This document shows positions 7,013 through 9,940 of a stretch of 9,940 nucleotides of DNA, piece by piece. The translations under genes and the position numbers were made by a program. The stretch spans positions 1 to 9,940 of the forward strand of contig URYH01000024.1 in NCBI GenBank assembly GCA_900552105.1, written 5' to 3'. Each line of letters starts with the position of its first letter. The first letter of the stretch is position 1. Under the pieces are notes generated by a model, which searched no databases, was not told where the DNA came from, and saw only the letters and a list, made by a program, of their open reading frames with translations. The stretch is from an uncultured Eubacteriales bacterium. Its GTDB lineage: Bacteria > Bacillota > Clostridia > Christensenellales > UBA1242.

Positions 7013-7787
7013 AATTTCTCCAAAACAATCTCTTTGCATTTTCTATTGTGATTTTTGCAACTTCATCTTCGCTCATTCTCCAAATTTCTGCAAGTTTTTG
7101 AGCAACAAATCTCACGTTTTGAGGCTCGTTTCGCTCTCCGCGTTTTGGCACTGGCGCAAGGTATGGGCAATCGGTTTCGAGCACAATTTTTGTTCTGTCA
7201 CAAATGCTTGCAACCTCAACAATCTTTTTTGCGTTCTTGAAGGTCAACACTCCGCCAACGCTGATATAGAGCCCCATTTTCTCAATTTCTCGATACACCT
7301 CAACACTTTCAGAAAAGCAATGCATGAGTGCACCAAACGAAAGCAAGTCTTTGTTTCTTTTTAGAATTTCGAGCATATCACCCACTGCATCGCGACAGTG
7401 AATGACCACGGGAAGAGCAAGTTTGTGCGCGAGTTTCAACTGCTCTTCAAACACTTTGATTTGTTCAAGTTTGTTGTCTGAACGGAAATGATAGTCAAGT
7501 CCAATTTCGCCAATCGCAACCACTTTGTCGCATTCGCAAAGTCTCTCGATTTCTTTCAAATCGTCCATACAAAATCCGTCAATGTCCTCTGGATGAATTC
7601 CAACCGCACAAAAAACCTCATCAAAACTTTCAGCAATTTCAACCGCCCGTTTTGACGAAGACACATTTGTTCCATTCGTTATTATTTTTTCAACGCCATT
7701 CTCCTTTGCTCGGCTCACAATCTCGGCGACCTCGCCTTCAAACTGCTCATCATCAAGGTGTGCGTGAACATCAACAAGTTTTTCCAT
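7002..7787 (-). CDS. tatD: TatD-family metal-dependent hydrolase/DNase
   Basis: TatD-family proteins are TIM-barrel metallohydrolases with DNase activity linked to DNA repair and quality control. The 261-residue product carries the family's metal-site residues: HAH (H8, H10), GIHPE (63-67), EIGLDYH with E94, IHCRD with H130, HCFS with H156, and ETDCPYLAP with D206. It is cytoplasmic, with no signal peptide. The ATG at 7787 immediately precedes the first barrel strand (KLVDVHAH) and is preferred over a TTG at 7805. A TACAAT box lies only 6 nt upstream of this ATG and no Shine-Dalgarno is visible, so the message may be leaderless. The stop overlaps the ksgA start. In many Firmicutes the ribonuclease M5 gene lies between tatD and ksgA; here it is absent. 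Confidence 0.94.
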   Translation of the reverse strand: MEKLVDVHAHLDDEQFEGEVAEIVSRAKENGVEKIITNGTNVSSSKRAVEIAESFDEVFCAVGIHPEDIDGFCMDDLKEIERLCECDKVVAIGEIGLDYHFRSDNKLEQIKVFEEQLKLAHKLALPVVIHCRDAVGDMLEILKRNKDLLSFGALMHCFSESVEVYREIEKMGLYISVGGVLTFKNAKKIVEVASICDRTKIVLETDCPYLAPVPKRGERNEPQNVRFVAQKLAEIWRMSEDEVAKITIENAKRLFWRNYGI

Positions 7788-7793
7788 GAGAGC

Positions 7794-7821
7794 ATTGTAG
7801 CACAAAAAACATTGTTTTCAA
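7794..7821 (-). promoter_or_regulatory. Promoter of tatD-ksgA, probably leaderless transcript
   Basis: Minus-strand TTGAAA (7816-7821) and TACAAT (7794-7799) are 16 nt apart, a good sigma-A match. Only GCTCTC separates the -10 box from the tatD ATG at 7787, so initiation would fall on or next to the start codon. There is no room for a ribosome binding site. Confidence 0.65.
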
Positions 7822-7860
7822 ACAAATTCAAAATATATTCTTAAACGCTTCGCCTTCACA

Positions 7861-7877
7861 TATAATACGGCGAGGTG
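7861..7877 (+). promoter_or_regulatory. -10 box and ribosome binding site of the M1 peptidase gene
   Basis: TATAAT at 7861-7866 is followed by GAGGTG at 7872-7877, just before ATG at 7881. The -35 position (TTCTTA) is weak. Transcription would begin around 7872-7874, almost at the ribosome binding site, leaving a leader of about 8 nt. Confidence 0.55.
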
Positions 7878-7880
7878 ATT

Positions 7881-9371
7881 ATGAAAAATCTTAAAAAACT
7901 TTTTATTGCTTTTTTTATTGTTTTTGCGGCGATTTCACTTGTTGGCTGTGGAAAAAGCGAAGTTGACAAAGTCGCAAAAAATGTAAGTTCCTATTCTCTT
8001 GATGTCACGCTCAACAACGACATGACAATGACTTGCCATGAAACTCTCAACTACAAAAACAACACCGAATCTGTTCTTGACAAACTCAATATGCACCTAT
8101 ATCCAAACGCTTTTCGAGAAGGGTCAAAACATCCGCCAGTGAGCCTCGCAAGTTCATCTCGCGCCTATCCAAACGGCAAAAGTTATGGCAAAATTGACAT
8201 CTCAAAAGTCCTTGTCAAAAGCGCTGAAAAACAATTCTCAATTTGTGGCGTTGATGAGAATATTTTGGAGTTTGAGTTTGGTGAAGAACTTTACCCTGAT
8301 GACAATATTGAAATAAAAATTGATTTTTCTGTCACACTTCCAAACATCAATCACCGCTTTGGATATGGCAACAACACAATTAATATCGCCAATTTCTATC
8401 CCGTTGCTTGCGTGTATGAAAATGGTGCTTTCAAGCAAGATGTATATTCCTCAAACGGCGACCCTTTCTATTCGGAAACATCAAACTACAAAGTAAATTT
8501 TTCATGTCCAAAAAAATATGTCGTTGCATCAAGCGGCAATCAACAAAAAACACGTGAAGATGGCGAAAACAAAACAATTGAGATTGAGGCAAAAGCAGTG
8601 AGAGATTTCGCCATTGTTTGCTCGGAAAAGTTTTTGACAAAATCGGGTGAAATTGACGGAGTCAAAGTAAATTATTTCTACTACGGCGACCAAAACCCCG
8701 ACCAATCTTTGGAAACAGCAAAAAAGTCGATTAAAACTTTTAATGAACTGTTTGGCAAATACCCATATTCTCAACTTTCGGTTGTCGAAGCAAACTTTGT
8801 TCATGGTGGAATGGAATATCCAAACTTAATCTATATTTCAGACGCTTGTTCCTCATATGAAGAATACACGAATGTCATTGTTCATGAAACCGCACATCAA
8901 TGGTGGTATTCGCTTGTTGGAAACAATGAATATTCGTCCTCTTGGCTCGACGAAGGGCTAACCGAATATTCAACTGCTTTGTTCTATGAAAAGAATCCCG
9001 ACTACAACATCAAGATGGAAGACCTTGTCAAAAATAATTGGAAAAACTACTCTCTCTTTGTGTCAATCTATCAAAACGTTTTGGGCAAAGTTGACACGAC
9101 GATGGACAGAGAACTCAACGAATATCCAACCGAAACAGAATACACCTATATCACCTATGTCAAAGGAATGTTAATTTTTGATTCAGTGCGTCAAATCATT
9201 GGCGACAAAGCGTTCTTTGAAGGACTCAAAACCTATTTTGAAGAAAACAAATTTTCTATCGCTCGTCCAGAGAATTTAATATCCGCATTTGAACGTGCAA
9301 GCAAGTGCGATTTGGATAGTTTGTTTGACGCATGGATTCAAGGAAAAATCATAATAATAAATCAGATTTAA
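7881..9371 (+). CDS. Secreted M1-family zinc metallopeptidase lipoprotein
   Basis: M1 peptidases are zinc aminopeptidases that trim N-terminal residues from peptides. This 496-residue form starts with a lipoprotein signal peptide: KNLKK, a hydrophobic core and lipobox LVGC with the lipidated Cys at 23, so it should be anchored outside the membrane. A beta-rich N-terminal domain with typical M1 pattern precedes the catalytic domain: GGMEY (309-313, equivalent to GAMEN), HETAHQWW (335-342) and the third zinc ligand E358 in WLDEGLTEY, exactly HExxH-x18-E. YVKGMLIFD follows, and the C-terminus is short, as in many bacterial stand-alone M1 lipoproteins. ATG 7881 is preferred to GTG 7875, which sits inside the ribosome binding site. 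The end, DAWIQGKIIII, looks nearly natural, but the last few residues adjoin a composition change and could be foreign. It is divergent from tatD. Confidence 0.93.
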   Translation: MKNLKKLFIAFFIVFAAISLVGCGKSEVDKVAKNVSSYSLDVTLNNDMTMTCHETLNYKNNTESVLDKLNMHLYPNAFREGSKHPPVSLASSSRAYPNGKSYGKIDISKVLVKSAEKQFSICGVDENILEFEFGEELYPDDNIEIKIDFSVTLPNINHRFGYGNNTINIANFYPVACVYENGAFKQDVYSSNGDPFYSETSNYKVNFSCPKKYVVASSGNQQKTREDGENKTIEIEAKAVRDFAIVCSEKFLTKSGEIDGVKVNYFYYGDQNPDQSLETAKKSIKTFNELFGKYPYSQLSVVEANFVHGGMEYPNLIYISDACSSYEEYTNVIVHETAHQWWYSLVGNNEYSSSWLDEGLTEYSTALFYEKNPDYNIKMEDLVKNNWKNYSLFVSIYQNVLGKVDTTMDRELNEYPTETEYTYITYVKGMLIFDSVRQIIGDKAFFEGLKTYFEENKFSIARPENLISAFERASKCDLDSLFDAWIQGKIIIINQI

Positions 9372-9445
9372 CAATAATTAAAAAAATTAAAGAATTAAAT
9401 AAATATAGATTCTCAATATTTACCAATAGGGGTATTGACGGAAAA

Positions 9446-9940
9446 ATGTCCACTGCCGTTTTGGTCAAACTAAACGGACAGAAAGTAGTTTTGTGCACAA
9501 AAGATTTTTTCGACGGTTCTTTGCCTTACACAATCACAAACAGCCTCGGGAAGATTAAATGTTCGCGCGCTTTCATTTCCTCCGATTATCCCCTTGTAAT
9601 GCTTATGCCAGACAGCGTTCCGGATACTTTCGTCCCTTTTGAAGTTGTCTCTCCCCAGGAAATGGTATCTATCATTGACAAAAAACTTACCATGATTGCG
9701 CCGTCTAAGGCTGGATTTTCAAAATTCCCGGTGCGCATTTTTTCGGAGGACCAAAAATACCTAAACCTCACCTCGGATACTGCTCCGGAAATCCGCAAAT
9801 CGACAAATATTAAGAGGCTCGATAGAAGGGGTGAAAAATTTCTCCTTTCAACAAAGATTTCTGTCGATGCGGGAAACAACTCGATTGTTATCGACCCGGA
9901 TTCGGGGAAGCTCGTATCTATGGCGTTTCGCAAATACAAC
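9446..9940 (+). CDS. Partial protein, possibly a degenerate trypsin-like fold
   Basis: The frame is open from 9329 to the right edge. The entry starts at ATG 9446, but the sequence before it (FTNRGIDGK) reads like coding DNA, so the true start probably lies upstream and may be lost at a junction. An in-frame ATG at 9332 overlaps the M1 gene and has no ribosome binding site. In 165 residues, STAVLVKLNGQKVVL resembles the first strands of trypsin-like peptidases, with KDFF where the catalytic His loop (AHVV) would be. SSDYPLVMLMP resembles the Asp loop. AGNNSIVIDPDSGKLVSM near the end resembles the GNSGSP...G serine loop without the expected GxSG. If so, the protein is an inactive protease-fold binding protein. 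Composition and codons differ from block B, and no hairpin or promoter lies between it and the M1 gene. Confidence 0.5.
   Translation, partial: MSTAVLVKLNGQKVVLCTKDFFDGSLPYTITNSLGKIKCSRAFISSDYPLVMLMPDSVPDTFVPFEVVSPQEMVSIIDKKLTMIAPSKAGFSKFPVRIFSEDQKYLNLTSDTAPEIRKSTNIKRLDRRGEKFLLSTKISVDAGNNSIVIDPDSGKLVSMAFRKYN

Noticed and set aside
7013..7039. Upstream ATG for ksgA adding nine residues
   Set aside because: No ribosome binding site precedes it. The GGAG that would serve translation lies between it and the ATG at 7012, and the family normally starts close to the GQNFL motif.
8805..8819. GGMEY in place of GAMEN in the M1 peptidase
   Set aside because: As I recall, GGMEY variants are common in bacterial M1 lipoproteins. 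The glutamate is kept, so this is not evidence of inactivity.
9586..9939. Minus-strand frame of 117 codons at the right edge
   Set aside because: The plus-strand frame there is open, has better codon use and shows protease-fold-like patterns. The minus frame starts without a ribosome binding site at the very edge.

Overview
The window appears to be a mosaic of three unequal blocks, judged by base composition, codon choice and by genes that are cut where composition changes. All blocks look bacterial. The middle block uses TGA as a stop (tatD, ksgA), so it is not a Mycoplasma-code genome despite its AT-richness. The gene set, strong GGAGG-type ribosome binding sites, TATAAT-like boxes and a lipoprotein peptidase suggest an uncultivated low-GC Firmicute (Clostridia-like). 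This placement is inferred, not proven.

Block A (1 to about 1707) is GC-richer and carries, on the minus strand, the 3' part of cinA followed by the 5' part of recA. This is the familiar cinA-recA order of Firmicutes. recA runs off the left edge. cinA lacks its first ~130 codons, because sequence identity changes abruptly at about 1707-1714.

Block B (about 1709 to about 9371) is AT-rich. Its left half holds parts of a type IV secretion/conjugation-type apparatus: a TraX-like membrane protein (minus, C-terminus cut by the junction), a small two-helix VirB2/TrbC-like pilin (minus), and a complete VirD4/TraG-type coupling ATPase (plus) transcribed divergently from the pilin. No relaxase, VirB4 ATPase, integrase or att site is visible. 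Its right half is ordinary chromosome: an unrecognised 304-aa acidic protein with a cysteine cluster, rRNA dimethyltransferase ksgA and TatD nuclease in a tightly coupled tatD-ksgA unit (minus), and a divergent secreted M1-family metallopeptidase lipoprotein (plus). Good hairpin terminators follow the pilin gene, the coupling-protein gene and ksgA, dividing the block into short transcription units.

Block C (about 9372 to 9940) changes composition again and holds one reading frame, open to the right edge. It resembles a trypsin-like fold whose catalytic residues look degraded.

The genes of blocks A and C probably do not belong with those of block B. The A/B junction truncates two genes on the same strand and is best explained as an assembly chimera until reads show otherwise. 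The most biologically interesting part is the divergent pilin/coupling-protein pair next to housekeeping genes, together with the unknown 304-aa protein. I see no convincing evidence of a wholly new system.
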